Source: Zea mays
Lineage: Eukaryota > Streptophyta > Magnoliopsida > Poales > Poaceae
Direction: 5' to 3'
Length of the DNA stretch: 64,000 bases
Assembly: GCF_902167145.1 (NCBI RefSeq)
Contig: NC_050100.1
Coordinates: forward strand, 213,646,081 to 213,710,080
Position 1 is the first letter of the stretch. Each line of letters opens with the position of its first letter. The notes below the pieces were generated by a model, which worked only from the letters and a program-made list of their open reading frames with translations, did not search any database and was not told where the DNA came from. Of the stretch, positions 34,274-46,762 are shown one piece after another. Made by a program: the position numbers and the translations under genes.

Positions 34274-35948
34274 TGTCGGGGACCATAATTAGGGGTACCC
34301 TCAAGGCTCCTAATTCTCAGCTGGTAACCCCCATCAGCATAAAGCTGCAAAGGCCTGATGGGTGCGACTAAGTCAGGGATCAGTCCATTCGAGCGACTCG
34401 ATCACGCCTCGCCCGAGCCTAGCCTCGGTCAAGGGCAGCCGACCCCGGAGGATTTCCGTCTCGCCCGAGGCCCCCCTCCAACGGCGAATATATTTCCGGC
34501 TCGCCCGAGGCCCTGACTTCGCTAAGAAGCAACCCTGACCAAATCGCCGCACCAACCGACCAAATCGCAGGAGCATTTAATGCGAAGGTGGCCTGACACC
34601 TTTATCCTGACACGCGCCCCCCAGCCGGCAGAGCCGAAGTGACCGCCGTCACTTCGCCGCTCCACTGACCGGCCTGACAGAAGGACAGCACCGCCTACGC
34701 CACTCCGACTGCGGTGCCACTTGATAGAGTGAGACTGACAGGCAGTCAGGCCCGGTCGAAGGCACCATAGGAAGCTCCGCTTCGCCCGACCCAGGGCTCG
34801 GACTCGGGCTAAGTCCCGGAAGACGGCGAACTCCGCTCCGCCCGACCCAGGGCTCGGACTCGGGCTAAGTCCCGGAAGACGGCGAACTCCGCTCCGCCCG
34901 ACCCAGGGCTCGGACTCGGGCTAAGTCCCGGAAGACGGCGAACTCCGCTCCGCCCGACCCAGGGCTCGGACTCGGGCTAAGTCCCGGAAGACGGCGAACT
35001 CCGCTCCGCCCGACCCAGGGCTCGGACTCGGGCTAAGTCCCGGAAGACGGCGAACTCCGCTCCGCCCGACCCAGGGCTCGGACTCGGGCTAAGTCCCGGA
35101 AGACGGCGAACTCCGCTCCGCCCGACCCCAGGGCTCGGACTCCGCACTGGCTTCAGCCGACGGCCTCCGCCTCGCCCGACCCAGGGGCTCGGACTCGACC
35201 TCGGCCACGGAAGACAGATTCGACCTCGGCTTCGGAGGAGCTTCCACATCGCCCAACCTAGGGCGCAGACCAGCCATGTCGACAGGAGGCGCCATCATCG
35301 CCCTACCCCGAGCTGACTCGGGCCGCAGGAAACAAGACCGGCGTCCCATCTGGCTCGCTCCGCCAGATAGGCAATGATGGCGCCCCCATACCCTGTGACG
35401 ACAGCGGCTCTCGGCCCCCTTACGGAAGCAGGAGGACGTCAGCAAGGACTCAACCGCTCCGACAGCTGTCCCTCCGCCAGGCTCTATCGCTCCTCCGATG
35501 GCCACGACATCACACCAGCTGGGTGCCAAAATCTCTCCGGCTGCCACAACGGCATGTACTTAGGGCGCTAGCTCTCCTCCGCTAGACACGTAGCACTCTG
35601 CTACACCCCCCATTGTACACCTGGATCCCCTCCTTACGCCTATAAAAGGAAGGACCAGGGCCCTCTTAGGGAGGGTTGGCCACGCAGGGACGAGGACGAG
35701 ACAGGCGCTCGCCTGGGGCCGCTCGCTCCCTCTCCCACGTGGACGCTTGTAACCCCTACTGCAAGCGCACCCGACCTGGGCGCGGGACGAACACGAAGGC
35801 CGCGGGATTCCCACCTCTCTCACGCCGGTCTCCGGCCGCCTCGCTCTCCCCCCTTCGCGCTCGCCCTCGCGCTCGACCCATCTGGGCTGGGGCACGCGGT
35901 GACATTCACTCGTCGGCCCAGGGACCCCCCGGTCTCGAAACGCCGACA
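34274..35948 (+). repeat. 5' LTR of G2
   Basis: It is 1675 bp, from tgtcgggg to ccgaca. Six copies of a 56-bp unit lie at about 34785-35125, judged by aagtcc recurring at 34811, 34867, 34923, 34979, 35035 and 35091. TATA (tataaaa) is near 35641. Confidence 0.95.
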
Positions 35949-35950
35949 GT

Positions 35951-35968
35951 TGGCGCGCCAGGTAGGGG
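35951..35968 (+). other. Primer-binding site of G2
   Basis: tggcgcgccaggtagggg begins two bases after the LTR. This is the expected place and style for a gypsy tRNA primer site; I have not assigned the tRNA. Confidence 0.75.
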
Positions 35969-36008
35969 CCTGCTGCGTGTTGACGAACAACTTCCCGTCA
36001 AGCTCCAG

Positions 36009-39000
36009 ATGGGCAGTCTCCAGCAACCTCTCCAACCCGGGACGATGCTCCGTTTCGGGAGTCTTGAGTTCATGTCCCTCGACGGCAGCTACGACATGAT
36101 ACTCCTTCCACCGCCGCGCGACAACGACAATGGCGGCCGACAGCCCGCCCGCCGCCGGCGGAATCGACGATGTCTTCCCCGCGTGGTGGAAGAACAACCT
36201 TCGAGCTCATCCTGTCCTTTCCCCCGCCGACGGAGGGGAAGGCATGGCGACCAAGGCCAAGCAGGAGGCAGCGCCTCGTCGACTGTCGAGCGAGTCGACA
36301 GTCCCGGCACCCCAACGAGGGGCGCACCGGGTATCGACTTCGCGCTTGAGACGAAGACGAGCGCCGTCTCCCCGCGACACGCCAATCCCGAGCAAGCGGA
36401 CGACGCTAGCGCGCTCGCGGAGAGCTTGCTGGATGTCACCCTCGTACCTGAGACGACGGTGCAGTCAGTCCCCGACGTGACTTTATCGCCGCTCGTCGAC
36501 CAAGAGGTACCGACCGATTCCCATCCCACGTCATTTGGATTCAGCCTCAACCCGCCTAGCGACCGTGCTTTGGCGGGCGCTCTCGTAGAGGCAAGTCCAA
36601 ACCCTCTAGGGTTTCGCATGCGGTCGCCTTGGGACTGGCTGACAGATGTCTCAACCTACGGGCCCTCTGGGTCCGAGGAAGACGACGAGCCCAGCATCTG
36701 TTGGGATTTCTCTGGACTTGGCAACCCCAGTGCCATGCGGGACTTCATGACCACATGTGACTACTGCCTCTCCGACTGTTCCGACGGTAGCCGCATCCTC
36801 GGCGACGAGGGCTGCGGCCCAAGCCGCGAATGTTTCCACGTCGATCTAGGGGGTCCCTCCGAAGGCAATCATCTCGGCATGCCGGAGGACGATGACCTCC
36901 CTAGGCCAGCGCCCCGCATTGACATCCCACGGGAGCTAGCTGTGGTCCCCGTTCAGGCGGGGGGCCATGACCCACAGCTCGAGCAAATCCGCGGGGTGCA
37001 GGCCAGGCTCGACGAGGGAGCAGGAGCGCTTGAGCCAATCCACCGGGACGTCGGGCAGGCATGGGCGGGCCAACCCCCGGCCGGAGAAATACGTCATCCG
37101 CCCCAGGGCTTCCAGCACCGCGTCGCCAACGACGTCAGGGACAGGCCGCCACCCGCATCTAGTGGGGTCGGCCAGAACCTGGCTGCAGCAGCGATGCTTC
37201 TCCGCGCGATGTCGGAGCCATCAACCACTGAGGGCCGGCGAATCCAGGGGGAACTCAAGAATCTCCTGGAAGGCGCCGCGGTCCGACGGGCCGAGAGCTC
37301 TGCCTCCCGAAGGCAGGGATACCCCTCGGAACCTCATGCCGCGGCTTCCCGATTCATGTGGGAAGCCTCGGTCTACACCGGACGCACGCGCAACACCGCG
37401 CCTGCGGCCCCGGGCCGCCTCAGCAACGAGCACCACCACCGCGACCGTCGGGCCCACCTCGACGAGAGGGTGCGCCGAGGCTACCACCCCAGGCGTGGGG
37501 GATGCTACGACAGCGGGGAGGATCGGAGTCCCTCGCCCGAACCGCCCGGTCCGCAGGCCTTCAGCCGGGCCATTCGACGGGCACCGTTCCCGACCCGGTT
37601 CCGACCCCCGACTACTATCACAAAGTACTCGGGGGAGACGAGACCGGAACTGTGGCTCGCGGACTACCGTCTGGCCTGCCAACTGGGTGGAACGGACGAT
37701 GACAACCTCATCATCCGTAACCTCCCCCTGTTCCTCTCCGACACCGCTCGCGCCTGGTTGGAGCACCTGCCTCCGGGGTAGATCTCCAACTGGGATGACC
37801 TAGTTCAAGCCTTCGCCGGCAATTTCCAGGGCACGTACGTGCGCCCCGGGAATTCCTGGGATCTCCGAAGCTGCCGACAGCAGCCGGGAGAGTCCCTCCG
37901 GGACTACATCCGGCGATTCTCGAAGCAGCGCACCGAGCTGCCCAACATCACCGACTCGGATGTCATCGGCGCGTTCCTCACCGGCACCACCTGCCGCGAC
38001 CTGGTGAGCAAGTTGGGTCGCAAGACCCCCACCAGGGCGAGCGAGCTGATGGACATCGCCACCAAGTTCGACTCCGGCCAGGAGGCGGTCGAGGCCATCT
38101 TCCGAAAGGACAAGCAGCCCCAGGGCCGCCCGTCGGAAGATGCTCCCGAGGCGTCAACTCAGCGCGGCGCCAAGAAGAAAGGCAAGAAGAAGTCGCAAGC
38201 GAAACGCGACGCCGCCGACGCGGACCTTGTCGCCGCCGCCAAGTATAAGAACCCTCGGAAACCCCCCGGAGGTGCCAACCTCTTCGACAAGATGCTCAAG
38301 GAGCCGTGCCCCTATCACCAGGGGCCCGTCAAGCACACCCTTGAGGAGTGCGTCATGCTTCGGCGCCACTTCCACAGGGCCGGGCCACCCGCGAGGGTGG
38401 CAGGGCCCGCGACGACGACAAGAAGGAAGATCACCAAGCAGGAGAGTTCCCCGAGGTCCGCGACTGCTTCATGATCTACGGTGGGCAAGCGGCGAATGCC
38501 TCGGCTCGGCACCGCAAGCAAGAGCGCCGGGAGGTCTGCGCGGTGAAGGTGGCGGCGCCAGTCTACCTAGACTGGTCCGACAAGCCCATCACCTTCGACC
38601 AAGCCGACCACCCCGACCATGTGCCGAGCCCGGGGAAATACCCGCTCGTCGTCGACCCCGTCATCGGCGACGTCAGGCTCACCAAGGTCCTCATGGACGG
38701 AGGCAGTAGCCTCAACATCATCTACGCCGAGACCCTCGGGCTCCTGCGTGTCGATCTGTTCTCCGTCCGAGCAGGCGCTGCGCCCTTCCGTGGGATCATT
38801 CCTGGGAAGCGCGTCCAGCCCCTCGGACAACTCGACCTCCTCGTCAGCTTCGGAACGCCCTCCAACTTCCAAAGGGAAACCCTGACGTTCGAGGTGGTCG
38901 GGTTCCGAGGAACCTACCACGCGGTACTGGGAAGGCCATGCTACGCGAAGTTCATGGTCGTCCCCAACTACACCTACCTGAAGCTCAAGATGTCGGGCCC

Positions 39001-39256
39001 CAACGGGGTCATCACCGTCGGCCCCACGTACAAGCACGCGTTCGAATGCGACGTGGAGTGCGTGGAGTACGCCGAGGCCCTCGCCGAGTCCGAGGCCCTC
39101 ATCGCCGACCTGGAAAGCCTCTCCAAGGAGGTGCCAGACGTGAAACGTCATGCCGGCAACTTCGAGCCAGTGGAGACGGTTAAGGCCGTCCCCCTCGACC
39201 CCAGCGGCGACGCCTCCAAGCAGATCCAGATCGGCTCCGGGCTCGATCCCAAATAG
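36009..39256 (+). pseudogene. gag: G2 gag and protease, with nonsense and frameshift
   Basis: The ATG at 36009 is the first start after the primer site. The frame is open to a TAG at 37779-37781, where G1 has CAG, and then stays open in the same frame to 38474. A one-base loss near 38390 (cccgcgaggg versus cccgtggaggg in G1) moves the real frame to the one open through 39256. Visible: N-terminal region unique to this family, capsid-type block (LWLADYRLACQLGG), Lys-rich region, Cys/His region (CPYHQGPVKHTLEEC) and protease LMDGGSS (about 38694). It ends at TAG 39254-39256, at the same place as in G1. Confidence 0.92.
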
Positions 39257-39769
39257 GAAGCAGTGCTCGTCGGCTTCCTCCGCGCGAACGCCGACGTCTT
39301 CGCGTGGAGTCCCTCGGACATGCCCGGCATACCGAGGGATGTCGCCGAGCACTCGCTGGATATTCGGGCCGGAGCCCGACCCGTCAAGTAGCCTCTGCGC
39401 CGATTCGACGAGGAGAAGCGCAGAGCGATAGGCGAGGAGATCCGCAAGCTAATGTCGGTGAAGTCCATCGAAGAGGCGAAAAGCGTCAAGCTCAACCCCG
39501 AAAGGTGGGTCTTCGGGGTGCCCCAGGGCATGGTCTTGGGGTTCATCGTCTCCAAGCGGGGCATCGAAGCCAACCCGGAGAAGATCGCGACCATCGCACA
39601 GCACCCCGAGCCCTTGTTGGGGGCACCCGGGGGCTACACGCACCTCCGGGAAAGGCCGCTTGTCATCGCCAAAGTTCTGAAGCCCGGAACGTACAAGTTG
39701 GCCAGCAGTCAAGGCGAGGTCTACGGCAACGCTTGGAACATCCGACAGCTACGTCGCTTCTACCCTTAA
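39257..39769 (+). pseudogene. pol: G2 pol remnant, mosaic of four deletions
   Basis: Compared with G1, about 220 bp of RT start (with a TAG at 39389-39391 where G1 has CAG) joins a later RT segment at about 39476. That joins the integrase N-terminal region at about 39595, then the integrase core near 39625, then the integrase C-terminus near 39647, ending at TAA 39767-39769. The YIDD box, all RNase H and the integrase catalytic triad are gone. The second junction has a gccatcac direct repeat in G1 at both breakpoints. G2 cannot move by its own enzymes. Confidence 0.9.
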
Positions 39770-40240
39770 GATGTTTTCAAGTTGTTCGTATACCTCACTC
39801 CCACACAAGTCTTAGTCATCGAGGAAGGGTCAGCCTCGCCTCGGCAGAGCCCGACCCTCCCTCGGGGGCTAAAAAGGGGGGAACCCCTCTGCGTCAAGAT
39901 TGGGAAACCTCTCTGCATACAAAATTTTCATTCAAAAAGGCTTTTGCGTCCCCCCGGCTATGTCAGAAGCAGGGCCCCAAGGAGCGAACGTGGGTGCATG
40001 TAAGTGGCAAGGCCGACTGAGCCGAGGGACTCCTATGCCTCCGGGTTAGGGACACCTCACTCGTCACCCGCCACGAAAAGTGACCCCTACTCGGGAAGCC
40101 ACCCTGTTACTAACAGGCAAAGCCGGACACGCAAAATAAAAGGAAGAGGAGTACGACTTCATGCAACGGTAACAAAGTGTTCAGGCCTCAGCGGCCGCAG
40201 AAAGACACACGCGCATCCAACAGAAACTGTTCCAACAGAG
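39770..40240 (+). other. G2 spacer downstream of pol
   Basis: Matches the start of the G1 3' internal region (23596 onward), including the ccgagggactcctatgcctccggg block. No gene on the plus strand. Confidence 0.7.
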
Positions 40241-43200
40241 TTAGGCGTCGCCTTGGGAAGGAGTCGCGCCTTCAGCTCCGTCCCCGCCTTCGGCAAAGTC
40301 CATCTCGACTTCCGGCGACAGCGCAGGTGGGAGGATCTCCGCCTCAAAGGTGGTCGCCAACACTGTGCTCGGACCCGCGGCGACCGCATCGAGTCGCTGG
40401 ACTTCTGCCAGGGCAGCTTCATCTTCGTCGGGAAGACAATACCCCTCACTAACCCGCTCCAGGTCCACAACATAGTGGGAAGCAAGCACGGCGAAGGCCC
40501 GCCTGACGCCGTGGTGTAGCGCCTCGCGGAGTCTGCCGCGCACATGATCGCCCAAGGCTTGAAGGCGACTTTGAGGGGAGCTTCCTGAGGGAACGTCAAC
40601 GGAGCCAAGGACCCGGTAAACGTCCGAGACGACCTCGGACATGGCCGCGTGGTCGGCCTCCCTCTGCTCGGCCGCCCCGGCAAGCGCCTCGGCAAGCGCC
40701 TTGGCGGACTCATCAAGGGCGGACTCGAGCTCTGCGAACAGCCAGAAGAAAGATCTCAAACACAAGCAGAGGAAACAAGCAGGAACAAAAACCAAGGATG
40801 GCCAAGGCGCACCTCCGGCTCGGGCACGCTGCTCCGAGGCTGCAACCTGGGCTACGGCTAAGTCGGCCGCAAGGGTTTCGGCCTGGCCTTCGGCCTCGGC
40901 AGCCCGGCCCCGAGATTGGTCCCGCTCCTTGACGACCTGGTCGAGCTCCGACTGCTGTCGTTGCGCCTCAGCGCGTGCCGTGGCCGCCTCCGCGCGCGCC
41001 GCTGCCGCCTCGGCTCTTAGATCGGTGCAGTGCAACTGAAGGTCCGCTACCTCGGCACCCTGCTGAGAAAGGCGCGCAGTAGCCCCGGCGAGCGAGGTCC
41101 TCAGGGATCACAGCGAGCCCCAGACGTCGACCTCGCGGCGGATGAACGACGACTTGGCGGCGCTCCGATCCGTCAGATCCTGAGGGAAGGAGGCGGGGCG
41201 TCACGAAAGACGCCTTGGTCACAAAAGAAAAAAGGTATGCTTGAAACCGTTACCTGGAGGATTTTGGGGACGTCCCTGCAGAAAACCTCCAGCGACGACC
41301 GGAGCGACCCCACTGTTGCTTCGGCACACTCGCGGAGCTCATCCCAGGACTGGTCCTCCCGTTCATCGTCGAGAACAAAGACGGGATTCGAAGCCTCACG
41401 GGTCCGGAACCGGAGCAGCTGGCGCTGGCCCTCGGAGCTCCGCCGCACAGCGACGAGGCTGCCGCCCGGCGGGACGGATCGCGTCTCCACGCCCCCCTCT
41501 TCCGAGGCACCAAGCGCCGACGCCTCAGCCGTCTCAACGTCGGCAGCGACCGGTCGCCCCCCAACTGGGACGGCGACGACTTCACTAGCGGCAAGCGCCG
41601 ACATGGCCGACATGTCCGGTGGGCACGGGGCCACGTCCGCGTCAGCCGCCTCCCCAATCACAATGGCCGCCTCAGCAGAAGAGTCAGCCTCGGGAACCCG
41701 CTCCACGGTGACTGGTGCCGCCTGGGCCCCCTGCGGCGGAGCACCTTGCGAGAAGGTCGGCTGAACGGCAAGGCCCGGAGCGGCGCTGGCCGCACAGGCC
41801 GGCGTCGTCTTAAGGGCCTTCCGGGGTGCCAGGTCGGTCAGGCCATGGCTTCGCTTGCTGAGGGAAAAAGAAAAATCACGGCCGGGACATATGAATGAAA
41901 AGCCAGGACGAAGACATTCCGAGATACTTACCCGCTCTGGGCCATGATCCACCGTGCCTGGGGGGAAGTCTCTTGGATCTCGACCCCCGGAACCGCCGCA
42001 GAGGTCCGCTTCGCCGGCAACTTCGGCGCCACCCTTGCTTTGAACGCCCTGGACGCCCGGGGGGCGGATTGCCCGGGCACTGTCACGGCGACATGAGGGT
42101 CGCCCCCCTGCGCTGCCGGCGCGAGCGGCGGCTCTCGGGGAGAAGACGCCCTGGCCTGGGCCCCCGGGGTCGCCTCAGCTCCTCCAGCCGAGGGTCAGGT
42201 ACCCTCTCGGGTTGCCCCCGCCCCTCGGGCCGGGACCCCGACGTCCCGACTTCGGGGACTGATGGCATCAGCCCGCTCGGGGGCTGGCTTGACGGCTCCT
42301 GGCCAAACCCCAAGCCGGGGCTGAGGCCAAGGCGGGCGGCCATGTCGTCCTCCTCGTCATCATCTTCATCATCGTCGTCGTCGTCGGGCGTTTCCGGCGA
42401 CGGCTCCCTCGGGAGCCCCTCCCTCTCCTGCCGACGATGGAGCTTTTCCAAGGCGTCTCGAGCGCGCCTCCGCCCGCGGGCCCGGGCCTTCTCCGCGTCC
42501 TTCTTCTTCTTCTTCTCCTCCGCGGCGACCCGCCGCGCTGCTCGGTCCACCGCATCCTGCGGGACCCGTGGCAGGGAAGGCTTGTGCCACCCCACCTCCT
42601 GAAGAAGGGGGAAAACCCCAATCTTAAGAACCAGGAGCAACCCGACGTAAGAAGAAGGAAGGAGTGGACACTCACCAAGGTCACGCACCCTCGGTCGAGG
42701 CGCATCAAAAGCTGGGAGATGGCGTGGGGGGTCCGGCTTCCCCAATGCGACGGACACCCGCCCGTGGAGGGCGTCGAAGGGAAGAGGATCAGAGGACATC
42801 CACGAGCCCTCCAAGTCAGCCTCCGGGGTCATCTCCCAAAGCGACAGCCGTCGCTCCGCCAAGGGAAGCACCCTCCGACGGTGGATGGCGGCAATCACTC
42901 CCGCAGCGGTGAGTCCCCCCTTCCGCAACGCCTCCAAGGCCTGGAGAAGGGGTTCGAGGTTCTTTTGTCTTTCGTGCGGGGTCCCGTGGTGCCAAGCATC
43001 GGTGACGGTGGTGACTACTTGTTGGGAGAACGGCGGGAGCAACTCGCCGTCATTCCGGAGGTAGAACCACCGGCGCTGCCACCCCTTGTTCGAGGACGCA
43101 AGGATGGCGGGAATATACTGCGACGCCCGCGACTGCCTCAGCAGGAGGGTGCAGCCACCGGCCCGCACCGCTGCGCGGACCTTCCTCTCCCCCGTCGGCG

Positions 43201-43594
43201 AGGCAAAAAGCTCCGCGAAAAAGAGATGGGTCCACAAATCCCAATGGGGGGCGATCCCCAAGTACCCCTCGCACACCGCTACGAAGATGGCGGCCTGCGA
43301 GATGGAGTTGGGGCTGAGGTTGTGCAACTCCACCCCGTAGTGGTACAGGATCACCCGCATGAAGCGGCTCGCCGGCACACCAAATCCCCGCTCATGGAAG
43401 GAGACGAAGCTCACGACGTACCCCGGCGGTGGGGACGGAGCGACTCCGCCCACAGGAGGGATCCATTCCGGTCGCTGCTCATCGGTGAGAGGACGAAGTA
43501 AACCCTCGCCAACAAGATCCTCCAGATCACTCGCCGTCACCGTGGAAAAAGGCCATGGGTCGCGCGGCGAGATGATGGTCACCCGGTCAGCCAT
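40241..43594 (-). pseudogene. Antisense, apparently spliced gene in G2 with PF04195-like domain
   Basis: Minus-strand gene from ATG 43594 to TAA 40243-40241. Proposed exons, in transcription order: 43594-41932, 41857-41254, 41179-40813, 40731-40241. The three introns (74, 74 and 81 bp) have GT..AG ends (donors gtaagt, gtaacg, gtgcgc; acceptors ccctcag, ccctcag, ttcgcag) and joins that keep the frame. Residues 1-250 resemble the plant 'putative gypsy type transposon' domain (GFGVPASRFMR, VELHNLSPNSI, GIAPHWDLW). Then come basic and Asp-rich stretches, an Ala/Pro-rich linker and an Ala/Glu coiled coil in the last third. Lesions: a phase problem at a GT..AG interval (42675-42599, 77 bp), another near 42200, and a TGA at 41110-41108. 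The function of such antisense Tat-lineage genes is not known to me. Confidence 0.75.
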
Positions 43595-45029
43595 CACCGA
43601 GCGGAAGAAGTGGCGGCGCAAGGGGCAGGGAGGGCTGTTTCCCCTTCTCTGGCTAAGTCTCTCGGGTTGCGAAAACCTAAGAGGGAGGCAGGAGGCGGAG
43701 CGAAGAACCGTCACCAGACCCTCCCCTGGGTATATAAAGGCCAAGGCGAGACCGGTTCAAACGTTCCGCCCGGACCGGACGCGGGATTCGAAAACGCAAA
43801 GCGAAACAGCCGTTCCTCGAACGGCTCGCGCACGCGCAACGGCCACCTCGCCAACCACTCGCCCCGTCGCATTAACTCCGCGGCGGGACAGGCGGCGCCT
43901 CTGGCAGGAGAAGCAGGCAACGCTTCGCCTTCGCCGTAATAACCGCGCCAAAAAAGGTACGCCGCGTCGTTCGATTTCGTATCCTTTTCCTTTTTTCCTC
44001 TTTCTCTCTCTTGCAACAGGGACCGGGAAAGGGGGATACCCCGAAAAGGATCCTTCCCTGTGAAGGAACCAGGCTCCGAGCCACCCTACTGATCAGAGGT
44101 TCGAAGGCTGGCCCCCCGAAAGGGTTCGACAGCCGCCTCAGATCGCGTGGGCCCTACACCCACTACTGGTCAGAGGTTCGAAGGTCGGCCCCTCGGAAGG
44201 GTTCCACGGCCGCCTCAGGCTACTCGGGCTCCGCGCCCATTACTGATCAGGGGTTCGAAGGCTACCCCCCGAAGGGTTCACAACCGCCTCAGACGCCGAG
44301 CGAGGGATGACCATGGGTACGTTCGATACATAACCAAGGCTCGGGTTGCGCTCCCGAGGTACCCTAGGACATTTCCGAGACCAGCGGGAGCGATCTTGTA
44401 ACGGAATCCCATCAGAGGGAGGCATTGAGCCCTCGGACCCCGTCGCCAGGGGACCGGGTCCGGCAGATCACCCGCAGGCACTTTTGGGCGTGCCTCTGGG
44501 CCCCTAGCCGACCCCTAACGAACGGGGCATGTACGTCCACTCGGATTACCCGCTTGCAGCTCACCGGAGACACCATGTTCGGCGCCCATCGAGGGCAACA
44601 TGGCGCTTTCCCCCCCCCCCTCCTCCTTGCGGAAAGGCGACGCAGGGGCGTATGAAAAAAGCCGAGTCTGTCCCTGATCGCCCTCTCGCCCTATGCAGAG
44701 GCTCGGGGGCTGCTCTCGCAAACCCGGCTCCGGCCGAACCGTTGACAGCGTCAACATACCAGCCCGAGAACTTGGGACCCGACCGTACACCCGGGCTACG
44801 ACCAGCTCGCATGAGGGAACAACCAGACCAGCCGAAGCATTACGCAAGGCATTAAGACCTCGAAGGAGTAAAACCACTCCTCCGAGGCCTCGGGGGCTAC
44901 ACCCGGCGGGTGCGCTCGCGCGCACCCACCGGAATAAAATGCAACCGAGAAAGGCTGGTCCCCTTGCAAAAAAGTGCGACGAAAGCCTCCAAGCGAGTGC
45001 TAACACTCCCTTCGAGGCTCGGGGGCTAC
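43595..45029 (+). other. G2 spacer, antisense-gene promoter side and 3' polypurine tract
   Basis: 43595-43745 is the upstream side of the antisense gene; tatataaagg at 43730 reads forward, so I do not claim it as the antisense promoter. 43800-44420 repeats blocks found in G1 at 26230-26850, including a tandem motif of about 70 bp (actgatcagaggttcgaaggctggcc-like) at 44088, 44163 and 44242. It ends gaggctcgggggctac before the LTR. Confidence 0.65.
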
Positions 45030-46762
45030 TATCGGGGACCATAATTAGGGGTACCCTCATGGCTCCTAATTCTCAGCTGGTAACCCCCATCAGCATAAAG
45101 CTGCAAAGGCCTGATGGGTGCGACTAAGTCAGGGATCAGTCCATTCGAGCGACTCGATCACGCCTCGCCCGAGCCTAGCCTCGGTCAAGGGCAGCCGACC
45201 CCGGAGGATTTCCGTCTCGCCCGAGGCCCCCCTCCAACGGCGAATATATTTCCGGCTCGCCCGAGGCCCTGCCTTCGCTAAGAAGCAACCCTGACCAAAT
45301 CGCCGCACCAACCGACCAAATCGCAGGAGCATTTAATGCGAAGGTGGTCTGACACCTTTATCCTGACACGCGCCCCCCAGCCGGCAGAGCCGAAGTGACC
45401 GCCGTCACTTCGCCGCTCCACTGACCGGCCTGACAGAAGGACAGCACTGCCTACGCCACTCCGACTGCGGTGCCACTTGATAGAGTGAGACTGACAGGCA
45501 GTCAGGCCCGGCCGAAGGCACCATAGGAAGCTCCGCTTCGCCCGACCCAGGGCTCGGACTCGGGCTAAGTCCCGGAAGACGGCGAACTCCGCTCCGCCCG
45601 ACCCAGGGCTCGGACTCGGGCCAAGTCCCGGAAGACGGCGAACTCCGCTCCGCCCAACCCAGGGCTCGGACTCGGGCTAAGTCACGGAAGACGGCGAACT
45701 CCGCTCCGCCCGACCCAGGGCTCGGACTCGGGCTAAGTCCCGGAAGAAGGCGAACTCCGCTCCGCCCGACCCAGGGCTCGGACTCGGGCTAAGTCCCGGA
45801 AGACGGCGAACTCCACTCCGCCCGACCCAGGGCTCGGACTCGGGCTAAGTCCCGAAAGACGGCGAACTCCGCTCCGCCCGACCCAGGGCTCGGACTCGGG
45901 CTCAGCCCCAGAAGACGACGAACTCCGCTTCGCCCGACCCCAGGGCTCGGACTCCGCCCTGGCCTCAGCCGACGGCCTCCGCCTCGCCCGACCCAGGGGC
46001 TCGGACTCGACCTCGGCCACGGAAGACAGACTCGACCTCGGCTTCGGAGGAGCTTCCACATCGCCCAACCTAGGGCGCAGACCAGCCACGTCAACAGGAG
46101 GCGCCATCATCGCCCTACCCCGAGCTGACTCGGGCCGCAGGAAACAAGACCGGTGTCCCATCTGGCTCGCTCCGCCAGATAGGCAATGATGGCGCCCCCC
46201 ATACTCTGTGACGATGGCGGCTCTCGGCCCCCTTACGGAAGCAGGAGGACGTCAGCAAGGACTCAACCGCTCCGACAGCTGTCCCTCCGCCAGGCTCTAT
46301 CGCTCCTCCGACGGCCACGACATCACACCAGCTGGGTGCCAAAATCTCTCCGGCTGCCACAACGGCATGTACTTAGGGCGCTAGCTCTCCTCCGCTAGAC
46401 ACGTAGCACTCTGCTACACCCCCCATTGTACACCTGGATCCCCTCCTTACGCCTATAAAAGGAAGGACCAGGGCCCTCTTAGGGAGGGTTGGCCGCGCGG
46501 GGACGAGGACGAGACAAGCGCTCGCCTGGGGCCGCTCGCTCCCTCTCCCGCGTGGACGCTTGTAACCCCCTACTGCAAGCGCACCCGACCTGGGCGCGGG
46601 ACGAACACGAAGGCCGCGGGATTCCCACCTCTCTCACGCCGGTCTCCGGCCGCCTCGCTCTCCCCCCTTCGCGCTCGCCCTCGCGCTCGACCCATCTGGG
46701 CTGGGGCACGCGGCGACATTCACTCGTCGGCCCAGGGACCCCCCGGTCTCGAAACGCCGACA
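45030..46762 (+). repeat. 3' LTR of G2
   Basis: It is 1733 bp. The terminal TG has become TA (tatcgggg). Seven copies of the 56-bp unit (six plus a variant at 45903), one more than the 5' LTR. TATA is at 46453-46459. It ends ccgaca, then attct. Confidence 0.95.

Larger units (their letters stand above)
34274..46762 (+). mobile_element. Tat-lineage Ty3/gypsy element G2, pol-deleted
   Basis: Same family as G1. Complete from LTR to LTR with TSD attct (34269-34273 and 46763-46767), inserted in the left part of the CACTA element. It has full gag-protease sequence with lesions, a pol reduced to about 0.5 kb, and a long antisense gene. Its LTRs are similar but differ by one 56-bp repeat unit and scattered substitutions. 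Confidence 0.96.

Noticed and set aside
42437..43501. 354-codon plus-strand ORF
   Set aside because: Shadow of the antisense gene, which has recognisable protein motifs on the minus strand.
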